In this document: in pieces, positions 16,772-26,143 of the stretch
Position numbering within the stretch: the stretch's first letter is position 1
How the letters are laid out: the number at the start of each line of letters is the position of its first letter
Assembly (NCBI RefSeq): GCF_900129885.1
Contig: NZ_FQXE01000002.1
Span: 372,001 to 436,000, forward strand
Direction of reading: 5' to 3'
Length of the DNA: 64,000 nt
Source: Pollutimonas bauzanensis
GTDB lineage: Bacteria > Pseudomonadota > Gammaproteobacteria > Burkholderiales > Burkholderiaceae_B
Position numbers and translations under genes: made by a program
Notes under the pieces: model-generated
Told to the model about the DNA's origin: nothing
Database searches by the model: none
Seen by the model: the letters and a program-made list of their open reading frames with translations, nothing else

Positions 16772-17194
16772 ATGACACCAATACCAGACGGCTACCGCGA
16801 GCGGCGCTATAACAGCGATTTCACGGATTTATGCGGACCCTTCTTCGAAAAGATAGAAAACGGCCAGCAGACCGAGCTTGCGCTGCGGATCTCCAGGAAA
16901 CACAGCAATCTTCGCGGCATCACGCACGGCGGGCTGCTGGTGACCATCGCCGATAGCGCCATAGGCGACGCGGTCGCCCAGGCCTACGGCAACGAAGTGG
17001 GCATAGTCACCGTCAGCCTGAGCAGCGAATTCTTCAAGCCGGCGAACGTGGGCGACTGGCTCGTCGCGCGCGCGACGGTGCAGAAACAGGGCCGGAGCCT
17101 GACTTTCGCCGACTGTTTTCTGTACGTGAACGGCGAGAAAATATTCCGGGCCAGCGGCGTATTCGCCGTCGTCGATAGAAAAGGCGCGCGCTAG
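16772..17194 (+). CDS. Hotdog-fold acyl-CoA thioesterase (PaaI-like)
   Basis: 140 residues, the usual length for a single hotdog domain. LRGITHGGLLVTIADSAIGDAV is the PaaI/YbgC-like motif with the HGG turn, and Asp in the helix is the likely catalytic acid. VTVSLSSEFFKPANVGDWLVARA is the central strand pair. Such enzymes hydrolyse acyl- or aryl-CoA thioesters and are often housekeeping proteins that free trapped CoA. Convergent with the dehydrogenase gene that follows, 32 bases away. Confidence 0.85.
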   Translation: MTPIPDGYRERRYNSDFTDLCGPFFEKIENGQQTELALRISRKHSNLRGITHGGLLVTIADSAIGDAVAQAYGNEVGIVTVSLSSEFFKPANVGDWLVARATVQKQGRSLTFADCFLYVNGEKIFRASGVFAVVDRKGAR

Positions 17195-17226
17195 CGCCGC
17201 GCCTCGTCATCCGGCGGCGCGCCGGC

Positions 17227-18270
17227 CTATTCGAAAAAGTCCGCCGCGGCGCGCAGCCGCGCCAGGAAATCGGGCAATACTTCGCTGTTGACCATGCGGG
17301 CCGGCGTCTCGCCCCGGCACACTTGCAGGATTTGCTCGGCGGCCATCGTCGCCACATTCCTGCGGCATTCATGGGTGACCCCCGCCGTGTGATAGGTCGA
17401 GACCACGTTGCGCAGCGACAGCAGGGGATGGTCGGCGCGCGGCGGCTCCACCTGCCATACGTCCAGTCCAGCCCCGCCCAGGTGGCCGGAAGCCAGCGCG
17501 CCATGCAAGGCCGCCTCGTCATGGATGCCGCCGCGCGCCGTCGATATGAACAGCGCCCGCCGCTTCATTTTCGCAAAGGCCTGCGCGCCGAGCATGCCCG
17601 AGGTCTCGCGCGTGCGCGGGCAGTGGAGCGAGACAATATCGCTGGCCTCCAGCAACTGCTCCAGCGTCGCGGCTTGCGCCCCGCGCGCGGCAATGGCGTT
17701 TTCGTCCAGGTAGGGGTCATAGGCCAGCACCCGCATGCCGAAAGCGGCCCCGAGCCTGGCGGTCCGCGTGCCGGTATGGCCCAGCCCCACCAGGCCCAGC
17801 ACCTTGCCGTTGAGCTCATGGCCCATCAGGTCCTCGCGCGAAAAACCGGTTTCCGTCCTGAGCCTGTGATCCGACTCGACGATGCGCCGCGCCACGGCGA
17901 GCATCAGGCCGATGGCGTGCTCGGCGACCGAATTGGCATTGCCGCCGGCCTGGTTCACCACCAGGATGCCGGCCTGCGTGCAGGCTTGCACATCGACCGT
18001 GTCGTAGCCCGCCCCCGCGGTGGAGACGCAAACCAGCGCGGGGCAGCGCTGTATCAATTGGGGCGTCACCAGCCATGCGGGCGGCACTTCATCTTTCGCC
18101 GAGGAAATATGATAGATGTCGGCTTGCGCCAAATGCGCCCAGTTGCGCTCCTCGTCGCCGCGGACATCCAATACCTCCAGGCTGGCCTGCGGGCTGGCGC
18201 CCAGGATGTCCTCGAAACTGGCATCGGACCAGAAGTTGAACCTGACTACTTTTTTAGGGGTATTTTTCAT
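17227..18270 (-). CDS. D-2-hydroxyacid dehydrogenase, start next to a C10 tract
   Basis: 347 residues from the ATG at 18270. The Rossmann motif is LGLVGLGHTGTRTA, with the catalytic Arg in ISTARGGIHDEA, Glu in WQVEPPRADHP and His in STYHTAGVTHEC. It belongs to the NAD-dependent 2-hydroxyacid dehydrogenases, close to phosphoglycerate dehydrogenase-like catabolic members. An in-frame ATG at 18288 would read through the C10 run and add MAPPPH. Neither start has a ribosome site: for the shorter form the tract itself occupies that position. Changes in tract length would shift the frame of the long form and change the leader of the short form, so expression may vary. Substrate unknown. Confidence 0.83.
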   Translation of the reverse strand: MKNTPKKVVRFNFWSDASFEDILGASPQASLEVLDVRGDEERNWAHLAQADIYHISSAKDEVPPAWLVTPQLIQRCPALVCVSTAGAGYDTVDVQACTQAGILVVNQAGGNANSVAEHAIGLMLAVARRIVESDHRLRTETGFSREDLMGHELNGKVLGLVGLGHTGTRTARLGAAFGMRVLAYDPYLDENAIAARGAQAATLEQLLEASDIVSLHCPRTRETSGMLGAQAFAKMKRRALFISTARGGIHDEAALHGALASGHLGGAGLDVWQVEPPRADHPLLSLRNVVSTYHTAGVTHECRRNVATMAAEQILQVCRGETPARMVNSEVLPDFLARLRAAADFFE

Positions 18271-18272
18271 AT

Positions 18273-18282
18273 GGGGGGGGGG
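18273..18282 (-). repeat. Homopolymer of ten C (coding strand) at a start codon
   Basis: Ten consecutive G on the plus strand lie 2 bases before the ATG at 18270 on the minus strand. Runs of this length are prone to slipped-strand change and are a known means of phase variation in Bordetella (for example the C-tracts in the fim promoters). A second, shorter run of seven C follows at about 18356. Confidence 0.8.
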
Positions 18283-18468
18283 TGCCATTGAGAGAGACTT
18301 TTCGTCGAGTTCATGCTCGGCCGCGTAGCCATCTTAAACTGGAAAATCATTGTCTTCCCCCCCGTTCCCTTCCGACGCCTCCGCACCTGGGGCCGGGCCA
18401 GGCCCGGCTTTCGACCGGGTGCACATGGCCAGGGCGGCTGGCATCGAAGCGGTGATCCAGCCGGCCGC

Positions 18469-18486
18469 GCCGGGGCCGGCCCCGGC
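18469..18486. terminator. Palindrome at the nadE 3' end
   Basis: GCCGGGGCC directly joined to GGCCCCGGC gives a perfect 18-base palindrome that touches the nadE stop codon. It can fold in the transcript end; there is no T-run. Confidence 0.35.
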
Positions 18487-19334
18487 TAGCGGGCCGCCTG
18501 GCCTTGCGGAAAGGCCGGCAGGGACCGCTTGTGGGCGGAATTGCGGTAGGTGCGCAATATGACTTCATAGACCTGCTGCGTGACGTCCTTGCCTTCAAGG
18601 AAGTCGTCGATTTCGCCATAGGTTATGCCAAAGGCGTCCTCGTCGGGCTTGAGGGGCGCCAAGGTTTCGAGATCGGCGGTGGGCACCTTGGAAACCAGCG
18701 CGTCCGGCGCTCCCATTTCCTTGGCCAGCGCGCGCACACGCCGTTTGCTCAAGCCCGCCAGGGGCGTCAGGTCGGCCGCGCCATCGCCGAACTTGGTGAA
18801 GAAGCCCATCAGCGCTTCGGCGGCGTGATCGGTGCCGACCACCAGCCCGCCATGGGCGCCGGCCACCGCGTACTGGGCGATCATGCGCTGGCGCGCCTTG
18901 ATGTTGCCGAGCAGGAAATCCTGGTGGAGGTCATCGCGAAACGACACCTTGGCATGGACCAGGGAGTCCAGCATCGCGTCGCTGGCGGGCTTGATGTTCA
19001 CGGCGACGGTCTGGTCCGGCTTGATCACGTCCAGGCAGGCCTGCGCATCGTGTTCGTCCTGCTGCTCGCCGTAGGGCAGGCGCATGGCGATGAAGCTTGC
19101 CGCAAGGCCGCGCTGGCGCGCCGCCTGCGCGGCCTTTTGCGACAGGCAGCCGCCCACCAGCGAATCGACCCCGCCGCTTATGCCCAGGACCAGGGCGCGC
19201 GCGCCGCTGGCCACCAGATAATCGGCGATAAAGTTCACGCGGCGCTCGATTTCCTGCCGCGCATCGAAAACGCTGTCTACACAAAGCTCGGTGATAATGT
19301 CGCGCTGCGTGGCGCGTTGCTCGGGAGTTAGCAC
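18486..19334 (-). CDS. nadE: NAD synthetase (ammonia-dependent)
   Basis: 282 residues, matching the 275-residue E. coli enzyme. I chose a GTG at 19334 because AAAGGAAAA lies just before it and the protein then starts with LTPEQRATQRDI, like known NadE proteins; upstream in-frame ATGs to 19532 add over 60 unrelated residues. The PP-loop SGGVDS (residues 53-58), the NIKPASDA segment, and KFGDGAADLTPLAGLSKR are family signatures. It converts nicotinic acid adenine dinucleotide to NAD with ATP and ammonia. There is no glutaminase domain, so it depends on free ammonia. Divergent from the MFS gene. Confidence 0.92.
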   Translation of the reverse strand: MLTPEQRATQRDIITELCVDSVFDARQEIERRVNFIADYLVASGARALVLGISGGVDSLVGGCLSQKAAQAARQRGLAASFIAMRLPYGEQQDEHDAQACLDVIKPDQTVAVNIKPASDAMLDSLVHAKVSFRDDLHQDFLLGNIKARQRMIAQYAVAGAHGGLVVGTDHAAEALMGFFTKFGDGAADLTPLAGLSKRRVRALAKEMGAPDALVSKVPTADLETLAPLKPDEDAFGITYGEIDDFLEGKDVTQQVYEVILRTYRNSAHKRSLPAFPQGQAAR

Positions 19335-19491
19335 GATTTTTCCTTTCCGGTTCGACACATCATTGCAAAGGGGAGGCGGGCGTTCGCCCTGGCGCAGAAG
19401 GGTATGATACGCCAGGTAACGCCGGGCCCAGGGAACACAATAGCGTGATCCGCGCCCTTTTCGCCACCCCCACACAGGATTTCCGTCGACC

Positions 19492-20691
19492 ATGCGTTCC
19501 ACCCCATCGGCATCTTTTGTACTTGCCGCCACGCTGACCGTGCAATCGCTCGCGGCGATGGCCTTGCTGACACTGCCGGTAGTGGCGCCAGCCGTGGCGC
19601 AATCGCTTGGAATCTCGGCGGCCTATGTAGGCCTGTACGTCGCCCTGGCCTATGCCGGCGCCATGACCGCCAGCCTGCTCGCGGGCGGGGCGGTCAGGCG
19701 ATTCGGCGCCATACGCCTGAGCCAGATCGGGCTGCTGCTGTGCGCCGCCGGCGTCGCCGCCTGCGCCATAGAATCGCCGGCCGCCATGGCGCTGGGAGCG
19801 GTGCTGGTCGGCCTGGGCTACGGGCCCATCACACCCGCCAGTTCCCACCTGCTGGTGCGCAGCACACCCGCGCACCGCATGTCGCTGGTTTTTTCCATCA
19901 AGCAGACGGGCGTGCCGCTGGGCGGCGTGCTGGCCGGCGTCATCATTCCCACCCTGGCCGAGCTGGCCGGCTGGCAGTGGGCCTTCGTCGCGGTGGCGAT
20001 CGCCTGCCTGCTGTGCGCGGCCGCCATCCAGCCCTTGTGCGCATCGCTCGATGCCGACAAGGACGTCAAGCAGCGCGTATCCTTCGGCAACGGGCTGGCC
20101 GGCCCGCTCAAGCTGGTGTTCAGCCAGCGCAGCCTGACCGTGCTGGCGGCGGTGTCCTTCCTGTTTTCCATCACGCAATTGTCCCTGACCACCTACTTGG
20201 TGACCTTCCTGCATGAGGACTTGAGCATGGGCCTGATCGTGGCGGGCTTCACCCTGGCCGTCGCCCAGGCGGCCGGCGTGGCGGGCCGGCTTTTGTGGGG
20301 CTATATGGCCGACAAATTCCTGGGCCCGACCAATATGCTGGCCGCGCTGGCCGTGCTGATCGCCGTCTGCTCCCTGGCCACCGCCCTGCTCCAGTATGTC
20401 GATTCGCCATTGCTGGTGATCATCGTCCTGTCCCTGTTCGGCAGCAGCGCCGTCGGCTGGAACGGCGTGTACCTGGCCGAGGTGGCGCGGCAGGCGCCCC
20501 GCGGGCAAGCCAGCGTGGCCACCGGCGGCACACTGGCCATGACCTTCCTGGGCGTGGTGGTCGGCCCGCCGCTGTTCGGCCTCATTGCCGCCGTTTTCGG
20601 CAGCTACAGCCTGGCTTATGCCTCGCTGATCGTTCCGGCGGGGCTATGCCTGTGGCTGCTCCTGCGCTATCGCGCCGCCTTCATCAAGTAG
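19492..20691 (+). CDS. MFS transporter
   Basis: 399 residues with 12 predicted membrane segments. The loop between segments 2 and 3 (GGAVRRFGAIR) is a variant of the MFS signature, and the loop after helix 8 (GYMADKFLGP) the repeat of it. It looks like the cyanate/nitrate-type NimT-CynX or small anion branch, but the substrate cannot be told. It is divergent from nadE and ends inside the convergent LysR gene with a 48-base overlap. Confidence 0.82.
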   Translation: MRSTPSASFVLAATLTVQSLAAMALLTLPVVAPAVAQSLGISAAYVGLYVALAYAGAMTASLLAGGAVRRFGAIRLSQIGLLLCAAGVAACAIESPAAMALGAVLVGLGYGPITPASSHLLVRSTPAHRMSLVFSIKQTGVPLGGVLAGVIIPTLAELAGWQWAFVAVAIACLLCAAAIQPLCASLDADKDVKQRVSFGNGLAGPLKLVFSQRSLTVLAAVSFLFSITQLSLTTYLVTFLHEDLSMGLIVAGFTLAVAQAAGVAGRLLWGYMADKFLGPTNMLAALAVLIAVCSLATALLQYVDSPLLVIIVLSLFGSSAVGWNGVYLAEVARQAPRGQASVATGGTLAMTFLGVVVGPPLFGLIAAVFGSYSLAYASLIVPAGLCLWLLLRYRAAFIK

Positions 20692-21585
20692 TCCGGGCAT
20701 GGCCCCGGCCGCCTGCCTGAGCACCTGGCCCAGCTGCCGCGCCGCGGGCCCCGGGCCGGCCGCGCCGCCAAACACCAAGTACAGCGGCACCCGGCGGCTC
20801 TGCCCTTTGCCCAGGGGCAGGGGCCAGATGCTGCCTTCCTCCAGACGCTTCTGGATCAGATGGCGCGGCAGCCACGCAAACCCCAGGCCATCGGCCACCA
20901 TCGCCGCCGAGGTTTCCATGCTGCTCACCGTCCAGCGCAGCATGGAGCCCAGCCAGCCTTCGTCGCGCGGCTGCAGCGTGCCGGAATCGCGCAGCACGAT
21001 CTGCATCTCGCGCTTGAGGTCTTCGGCGTCCAGTTCGCGCCCCAGGCGATGCAGGGGGTGGCTCGGATGCGCCACCGCGACAAAATCCACATCCAGCAGA
21101 AGATCGCCCAGATAGCCGGCCGGCACCCGCGTGCCTATCAGGACATCCGCGCGCTGCGCGAGCAGGGCCTCGTCGGCGCCCGACAGCACCACTTCGCTCA
21201 ATTGGATGCGGGTCTGCCCCGCTGCGCGGGTGAATTGCGTCAAGGCCTGCAGCAGCAAAGGCGTGGGAAACGCGACATCGACCACCAGCCGCAGTTCGGC
21301 TTCCCAGCCTTGTTCCAGGCGCGCGGCCAGCTGCTCCAGCCGGTGGGCGTCGGCCAACAGCTCACTGGCCTGGACCAGCAGCGCCTTGCCATTGCCCGTG
21401 AGCCTGGCCTTGCGGCCTTCGATGGCGAGCAGCTCGACGCCCGCCTGCTCCTGCAGGCGGGCCACCATATAGCTGACGGCCGACTGGCTGCGATGCAGGG
21501 CCGCGGCGGCCTGGGCGTAGCCGCCATACTCGACTACGGCCTGCAATACGCGCCATTGTTCCAGGGTGGTCTTGAGCACCTGCAT
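20644..21585 (-). CDS. LysR-family regulator divergent from pirin gene
   Basis: 313 residues. The winged-helix domain is residues 1-65 (LEQWRVLQAVVEYGGYAQAA, then LHRSQSAVSYMVARLQEQAG), and the effector domain begins near ELRLVVDVAFPTP. LysR-pirin divergent pairs are common in proteobacteria, and such regulators usually control the pirin gene and often themselves. The C-terminal 15 residues (Gln/Ala/Gly rich) overlap the end of the MFS gene and may not be important. The likely operator lies at 21635-21649. Confidence 0.88.
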   Translation of the reverse strand: MQVLKTTLEQWRVLQAVVEYGGYAQAAAALHRSQSAVSYMVARLQEQAGVELLAIEGRKARLTGNGKALLVQASELLADAHRLEQLAARLEQGWEAELRLVVDVAFPTPLLLQALTQFTRAAGQTRIQLSEVVLSGADEALLAQRADVLIGTRVPAGYLGDLLLDVDFVAVAHPSHPLHRLGRELDAEDLKREMQIVLRDSGTLQPRDEGWLGSMLRWTVSSMETSAAMVADGLGFAWLPRHLIQKRLEEGSIWPLPLGKGQSRRVPLYLVFGGAAGPGPAARQLGQVLRQAAGAMPGLLDEGGAIAQEQPQA

Positions 21586-21634
21586 GCCGGCTCCGTGAAT
21601 GTGAATATCCAGGGACCGGCCGGCCGCTGGATAT

Positions 21635-21649
21635 ATCTATTTTATAGAT
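21635..21649. promoter_or_regulatory. LysR-type T-N11-A palindrome between LysR and pirin genes
   Basis: ATCTAT-TTT-ATAGAT is a perfect 6-3-6 inverted repeat containing the T-N11-A LysR-box arrangement. It is in an AT-rich stretch 50 bases from the LysR start and 93 bases from the pirin start, the expected place for a shared operator. Confidence 0.5.
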
Positions 21650-21741
21650 CAATATACGTAGTATTTTGCGCTATTCTATCCAATAAATGAATATTAAAAT
21701 ACATCCATTGGAGCAAGCCTCCTTCTTTTCTGGAGCGGATC

Positions 21742-22440
21742 ATGATGGAACTTCGCAAGGCGGCCGATCGCGGCCACGCCCAGCACGGCTGGCTGGACAG
21801 CCACCACACGTTTTCCTTTGCGCAATATTACGACCAGCGGCAAATGGGCTGGAGCACGCTGCGTGTAATCAATGAAGATACGGTGCAGGCCGGCGAAGGC
21901 TTCGGCACGCACGGCCACCGCGATATGGAAATCATTTCCTATGTGCTGGAGGGCGCCCTGGAGCACAAGGACTCGATGGGCTCGGGCTCGGTGATACGCC
22001 CCGGCGACGTGCAGCTCATGAGCGCCGGCACCGGCGTGCACCACAGCGAATTCAACCATTCGCGCAGCGAGCCGGTGCATTTCCTGCAGATATGGATCAC
22101 GCCCAAGTTTTCGGGCATCAAGCCCAGCTACCAGGAAAAGCGCTACGAAGACGCCGAAAAACGCGGCCGGCTGCGCCTGGTGGCATCGCCCGACGGCACG
22201 GACGGTTCCTTGAGCATCGCGCAGGACGCCAGGGTGTATGCGGCCTTGCTCGACGGCGCCGAACGCATCGAGCACCCCGTGGCCCCGGGGCGCCATGCCT
22301 ACCTGCATGTCGCCCGCGGGGAACTGACGCTCAACGGGCTGGCGCTGGCCGCGGGCGACGGCGTGAAAATCGCCGGCGAGAGCCAGCTTGCGCTGGCCGG
22401 GGGCCGGCGCGCCGAAGTGCTGCTGTTCGACCTGGCCTAG
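21742..22440 (+). CDS. Pirin family bicupin protein
   Basis: 232 residues, typical of the YhaK/YhhW group. The N-terminal cupin holds the metal ligands His-x-His (THGHRDMEI) and the later His and Glu ([12 protein letters not shown]). The opening [10 protein letters not shown] and [10 protein letters not shown] are family segments. YhhW-type pirins have quercetin 2,3-dioxygenase activity in vitro and act as redox or electrophile response proteins in the cytoplasm. GGAGCGG precedes the start. The stop codon overlaps the stop of the convergent ilvD gene within CTAG (22437-22440). Confidence 0.9.
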   Translation: MMELRKAADRGHAQHGWLDSHHTFSFAQYYDQRQMGWSTLRVINEDTVQAGEGFGTHGHRDMEIISYVLEGALEHKDSMGSGSVIRPGDVQLMSAGTGVHHSEFNHSRSEPVHFLQIWITPKFSGIKPSYQEKRYEDAEKRGRLRLVASPDGTDGSLSIAQDARVYAALLDGAERIEHPVAPGRHAYLHVARGELTLNGLALAAGDGVKIAGESQLALAGGRRAEVLLFDLA

Positions 22441-24122
22441 AAGTTGTCCAGCACCGCCCCGGTGCTCGCGGTGGACGCATTGAAGGCGAATTTCGCCTGC
22501 ACGCCGCGGGTATAGCGGGGCGCGGGCGCCTTCCAGGCGGCCAGGCGGGCGGCGATCTCATCGGCCGGCACGTTCAATTCCAGCAGTTGCTTGTGGGCGT
22601 CGATGGTTATCGAGTCGTCCTCGCGCACGATGGCGATGCACCCGCCCACGGCGGCTTCGGGGGCGACGTGGCCCACCACCATGCCCCAGGTTCCGCCCGA
22701 AAAGCGGCCGTCGGTGATCAGGCCCACGGAATCGCCCAGGCCCGCGCCTATCAATGCGCCGGTGGGGGCCAGCATTTCCGGCATGCCCGGCCCGCCCTTG
22801 GGCCCCAGGTAGCGCAGGACCATGACATCGCCCGCCTTGATTTTGCCGTCTAGTATGGCCTTCAGGGCCGATTGCTCGTCCTCGAACACGCGCGCCGGGC
22901 CGGTCATGACCGGATTCTTCAGGCCGGTGATCTTGGCGACCGCGCCTTCGGGCGACAGGTTGCCCTTGAGGATGGCCAGGTGCCCTTCCTTGTACAGCGC
23001 CTTGGCTATGGGGAAGATCACGTTCTGATCGGCGCCCGGCGTGCCGGGTATGTCCTTTAGGATTTCGGCGATAGTCTGGCCGCTGATGGTGACGCAGTCG
23101 CCGTTGATCAGGCCCGCATCCAGCAAGATCTTCATGACCTGCGGCACCCCGCCGGCCTTGTGGAAATCCACCGCCAGGAAATGGCCGCTGGGCTTGAGGT
23201 CGCAGATTACCGGCACGCGCCGGCGCACCCGCTCGAAGTCGTCTATGGTCCATTCGACGCCCGCCGCGTGGGCGATCGCCAGGATATGCAGCACGGCGTT
23301 GGTCGACCCGCCGGTGGCCATCACTACGCTGACCGCGTTCTCGATGGACTGGCGCGTCACGATATCGCGCGGCTTCAAGTCCAGCTCGATGGCTTTCAGC
23401 AGCACGCGGGCCGACTCGGCGGCCGATTCGGTTTTTTCGTCGTGCACATTGGCCATGGTGGACGAATAAGGCAGACTCATGCCCAGCGCCTCGAAGGCCG
23501 AGCTCATGGTATTGGCCGTGTACATGCCGCCGCAGGAACCGGGCCCGGGAATGGCGTGCAGCTCGATTTGCCTGAGTTCCTGGTCGCTCATGCGGCCCGC
23601 CGCGTTTTCGCCCACGGCTTCGAAGACGCTGACGATGTTCAAGTCCTTGCCGTGCAGCCGTCCGGGCAGGATGGTGCCGCCATACACATAGATGGCCGGC
23701 ACATTGGCGCGCAGCATTCCCATCATGCCGCCCGGCATGTTCTTGTCGCATCCGCCGATGACGACCACCCCGTCCATCCACTGGCCCTGCACACAGGTTT
23801 CCACGCAGTCGGCAATGACCTCGCGCGACACGAGCGAATACTTCATGCCTTCGGTGCCCATGGCCATGCCATCGGAAATGGTCGGCGTGCCGAACACCTG
23901 CGCGTTGCCGCCCGACGCTTCGATGGCGTCGATCGCCGCATCGGCCAGCTTCTGCAAACCGCTATTGCACGGGGTAATGGTGCTGTAGCCATTGGCCACG
24001 CCAACCATGGGCTTGTCGAAGTCTTCTTCTTTGTAGCCCAGCGCGTAATACATGGAGCGGTTGGGCGCCCGGGCGGCCCCCTGGGTGATATTCGCAGACC
24101 GCAGGCGTTTGGATGTGCTCAT
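22437..24122 (-). CDS. ilvD: Dihydroxy-acid dehydratase, short type
   Basis: 561 residues. The cysteines for the iron-sulfur cluster are in [17 protein letters not shown] and [32 protein letters not shown] and [13 protein letters not shown] are family segments near the active site. It converts 2,3-dihydroxyisovalerate and dihydroxymethylvalerate to 2-keto acids in valine, isoleucine and leucine synthesis. This is the branch of about 560 residues, probably with a [2Fe-2S] cluster, and it is distinct from the longer copy at 30265. AAAGGAAAG precedes the ATG. It stands alone. Confidence 0.93.
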   Translation of the reverse strand: MSTSKRLRSANITQGAARAPNRSMYYALGYKEEDFDKPMVGVANGYSTITPCNSGLQKLADAAIDAIEASGGNAQVFGTPTISDGMAMGTEGMKYSLVSREVIADCVETCVQGQWMDGVVVIGGCDKNMPGGMMGMLRANVPAIYVYGGTILPGRLHGKDLNIVSVFEAVGENAAGRMSDQELRQIELHAIPGPGSCGGMYTANTMSSAFEALGMSLPYSSTMANVHDEKTESAAESARVLLKAIELDLKPRDIVTRQSIENAVSVVMATGGSTNAVLHILAIAHAAGVEWTIDDFERVRRRVPVICDLKPSGHFLAVDFHKAGGVPQVMKILLDAGLINGDCVTISGQTIAEILKDIPGTPGADQNVIFPIAKALYKEGHLAILKGNLSPEGAVAKITGLKNPVMTGPARVFEDEQSALKAILDGKIKAGDVMVLRYLGPKGGPGMPEMLAPTGALIGAGLGDSVGLITDGRFSGGTWGMVVGHVAPEAAVGGCIAIVREDDSITIDAHKQLLELNVPADEIAARLAAWKAPAPRYTRGVQAKFAFNASTASTGAVLDNF

Positions 24123-24307
24123 TTCTTTCCTTTGCTGAATTGGGGCCCATGCGCGACAAGGGCGTGGCGTAAGTCGAAAAAGGAGTTTACCCCCTAAGCG
24201 CGCCAGCGTCGCTGCGTTCCCCGCCGGGATGGCGTGGGCAGGCCCGCCCCGAGGTTTGCGCGGCGGATCCCGGGCCGGCTCGCATCGGGGAAAATTTTTT
24301 TGGAAAC

Positions 24308-24321
24308 TTGATTTGCATCAT
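24308..24321 (+). promoter_or_regulatory. FNR/Anr-like site before the Fur-box operon
   Basis: TTGATTTGCATCAT differs from TTGAT-N4-ATCAA by one base. It is centred 66 bases before the start at 24381. It may add oxygen control to the iron operon, or be a chance match. Confidence 0.3.
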
Positions 24322-24357
24322 GGAATTCACAAGGACTATCGTGCGACTATACGCAGT

Positions 24358-24372
24358 TGATAATCATTCGCA
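24358..24372 (+). promoter_or_regulatory. Fur box
   Basis: TGATAATCATTCGCA matches the 7-1-7 Fur consensus TGATAATnATTATCA at all but two arm positions (two mismatches in the right arm) and 13 of 19 positions of the classical 19-base form. It ends 8 bases before the first gene of an operon that finishes with a TonB-dependent receptor, so iron-repressed expression is likely. Confidence 0.6.
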
Positions 24373-24380
24373 TTTATATT

Positions 24381-25364
24381 ATGTTCAGACCTCTGCTCAA
24401 AGCGTTACTGCTGGGCGCGCTTTGCATGGCGGCGGCCAGCCTGCCCGCGCGCGCCGCCCGGTACGAGAAGCTGACACTGGCCGGCCCCACGGCCGTCGTC
24501 ACCTTTCCCTTGCTGCATATGGTCGAAACCCAGGCGCTCAAGCAATACACCGACAAACTGGAATTTCGCCTCTGGCAGAATCCCGACCAGTTGCGCGTGC
24601 TGCTGGCCAAGAAGGAAATCGATTTCAGCGCGGCGCCAAGCAACCTGCCGGCCCTGATGGCCAATCGCGGCGACCCGGTGCGCCTCCTGAACATATCGGT
24701 GTGGGGCATTTTGTGGCTGGTCAGCCGCGACCCCGCCGTGCACGGCTTCGCCGACCTGGCCGGCAAAGAACTGCTGGTTCCCTTTCAGCGCGACCTGCCG
24801 GCGGTGCTGCTCGATACGCTGCTGCAGGCCCAGGCCTTGCCGCCCGAAAAAGCCGTGCGCCTGCGCCGCACGCGCGACTCGCAGGACGCCATCGCGCTGA
24901 TGCTGACCGGGCAGGGGCAGCACGCCCTATTGGTCGAGCCCACCGCATCGCTGCTGATGTGGCGCAACCAGCAGCAAGGCGGCGCGCCGCTGTACCGGGC
25001 GCAAAGCCTGGAGGCGGCCTGGCGCGCCAGCTTTCCCGGCCAGGCCGACCTGCCCCAGGCAGGCATCATGGTCAATTCGCATCTGGCCCACGACATCGCG
25101 CTGAGCCGCGCCGTCGACCAGGCCTATGCCGACTCGGCCGCCTGGTGCTCCAGCCATCCGCGCGATTGCGCCGAGCTGGTTCACCGCCATATCCCCCACT
25201 TGCCCGTCGCCGCCATAGAAGACGCCATCGAGGTCACCAGGCTGGACAGCCGCCCGGCTAACACCATACGCCCCCAGCTGGAAGCCCTGTACCGCCTTCT
25301 GGGCGAACAGCACCCGCAGGCCATCGGAGGCCGCCTGCCTGACGCGGACTTCTACGGCCCATGA
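24381..25364 (+). CDS. ABC transporter substrate-binding protein, NMT1/SsuA-like
   Basis: 327 residues. I took the ATG at 24381, since the in-frame ATG at 24357 lies over the Fur box and adds residues that spoil the signal peptide. The signal peptide (LLKALLLGALCMAAASLPARA) ends near residue 25. The mature protein begins with a SsuA/NMT1-like strand pair (KLTLAGPTAVVTFPLLHM), then FRLWQNPDQLRVLLAKKEIDF. Family members bind taurine, alkanesulfonates, nitrate or pyrimidine precursors. In this operon behind a Fur-like box it more likely binds an iron chelate or a small iron-related metabolite. Its stop overlaps the start of the permease gene by 4 bases. Confidence 0.82.
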   Translation: MFRPLLKALLLGALCMAAASLPARAARYEKLTLAGPTAVVTFPLLHMVETQALKQYTDKLEFRLWQNPDQLRVLLAKKEIDFSAAPSNLPALMANRGDPVRLLNISVWGILWLVSRDPAVHGFADLAGKELLVPFQRDLPAVLLDTLLQAQALPPEKAVRLRRTRDSQDAIALMLTGQGQHALLVEPTASLLMWRNQQQGGAPLYRAQSLEAAWRASFPGQADLPQAGIMVNSHLAHDIALSRAVDQAYADSAAWCSSHPRDCAELVHRHIPHLPVAAIEDAIEVTRLDSRPANTIRPQLEALYRLLGEQHPQAIGGRLPDADFYGP

Positions 25365-26143
25365 CGCCATCGAATCTACGCCTGTCGGGGCGCACATCGA
25401 GGCTGTGGTCGGCGCTGGGCGTGCTGTTGCTGCTCGCCGGCTGGCAGCTGACCGCCCAATACCTGGGTCCCATGTTGATGGCGACCCCTTTGCAGGCCCT
25501 GCGCGCCCTGGGCGTCCTGGTCAACAGCGACTCGTTCTGGCGCAATGCCAATGCCAGCCTGGCCCGCATCGCCATAGGCGTGGGCGCCGGCTGCGCCATC
25601 GGCTTCGCGCTGGGAGTGCTGGCCGGGCACAACGCCAAGCTGCGCGGCCTGCTGGAACCCCTGCGCTGGCTCCTGATGGCCATGCCGCCGGTGGTCGTGG
25701 TGGTGCTTGCCATGCTGTGGTTCGGCCTGGGCTCGTCCATGGTGATTTTCATCACCGTGCTGATGATGGCGCCCGGCATGTATGTGAATACCGTCAAAGG
25801 CATGCTGCTGGTCGACAGGTCGCTGATCGAAATGACGCATGTCTACCGTTTCGGCGCCTGGATGCGCTTGCGTCATCTGTACTTGCCGGCGCTGGCCGCG
25901 CCCCTGACCGCCGCCCTCCTGATCGCCACTTGCGGCGGGGTGCGCCTGGTCGTCATGGCCGAGGTGCTGGGCGCCGAAAGCGGCGCCGGCTTTGCCCTGG
26001 CCAATGCCCGCAGCACCTTCGACAGCGGCGAACTCTATGCCTGGGTCATCCTGATCCTTGCCCTGGTCGCCGCGCTGGAATTCGTTTTGCTTCAGCCTCT
26101 GCAGCGCCGCCTCACGCAATGGCAGGAGCCCAGCCATGCTTGA
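25361..26143 (+). CDS. ABC transporter permease, SsuC/TauC type
   Basis: 260 residues with six membrane segments. The EAA-loop motif that meets the ATPase is seen around residues 155-180 (SLIEMTHVYRFGAWMRLRHL), as in TauC/SsuC. ATGA overlap with the binding-protein gene upstream and an 8-base overlap with the ATPase gene downstream indicate coupled translation. Forms the inner-membrane channel, probably as a homodimer. It gives no direct hint about the substrate. Confidence 0.88.
   Translation: MTPSNLRLSGRTSRLWSALGVLLLLAGWQLTAQYLGPMLMATPLQALRALGVLVNSDSFWRNANASLARIAIGVGAGCAIGFALGVLAGHNAKLRGLLEPLRWLLMAMPPVVVVVLAMLWFGLGSSMVIFITVLMMAPGMYVNTVKGMLLVDRSLIEMTHVYRFGAWMRLRHLYLPALAAPLTAALLIATCGGVRLVVMAEVLGAESGAGFALANARSTFDSGELYAWVILILALVAALEFVLLQPLQRRLTQWQEPSHA

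Noticed and set aside
18350-18562. Short plus-strand frame between the dehydrogenase and nadE genes
   Set aside because: Pro/Ala-rich, no ribosome site, and partly antisense to nadE.
19335-19532. N-terminal extension of nadE to an ATG at 19532
   Set aside because: Extra residues do not fit NadE, and they overlap the MFS gene start; GTG at 19334 has a good ribosome site.
22558-23781. Long open frame (407 codons) on the minus strand inside ilvD
   Set aside because: It is in another frame of the ilvD gene, has Arg/Gly/Ala-rich low-information content and no family pattern; long shadow frames are expected at this GC content.
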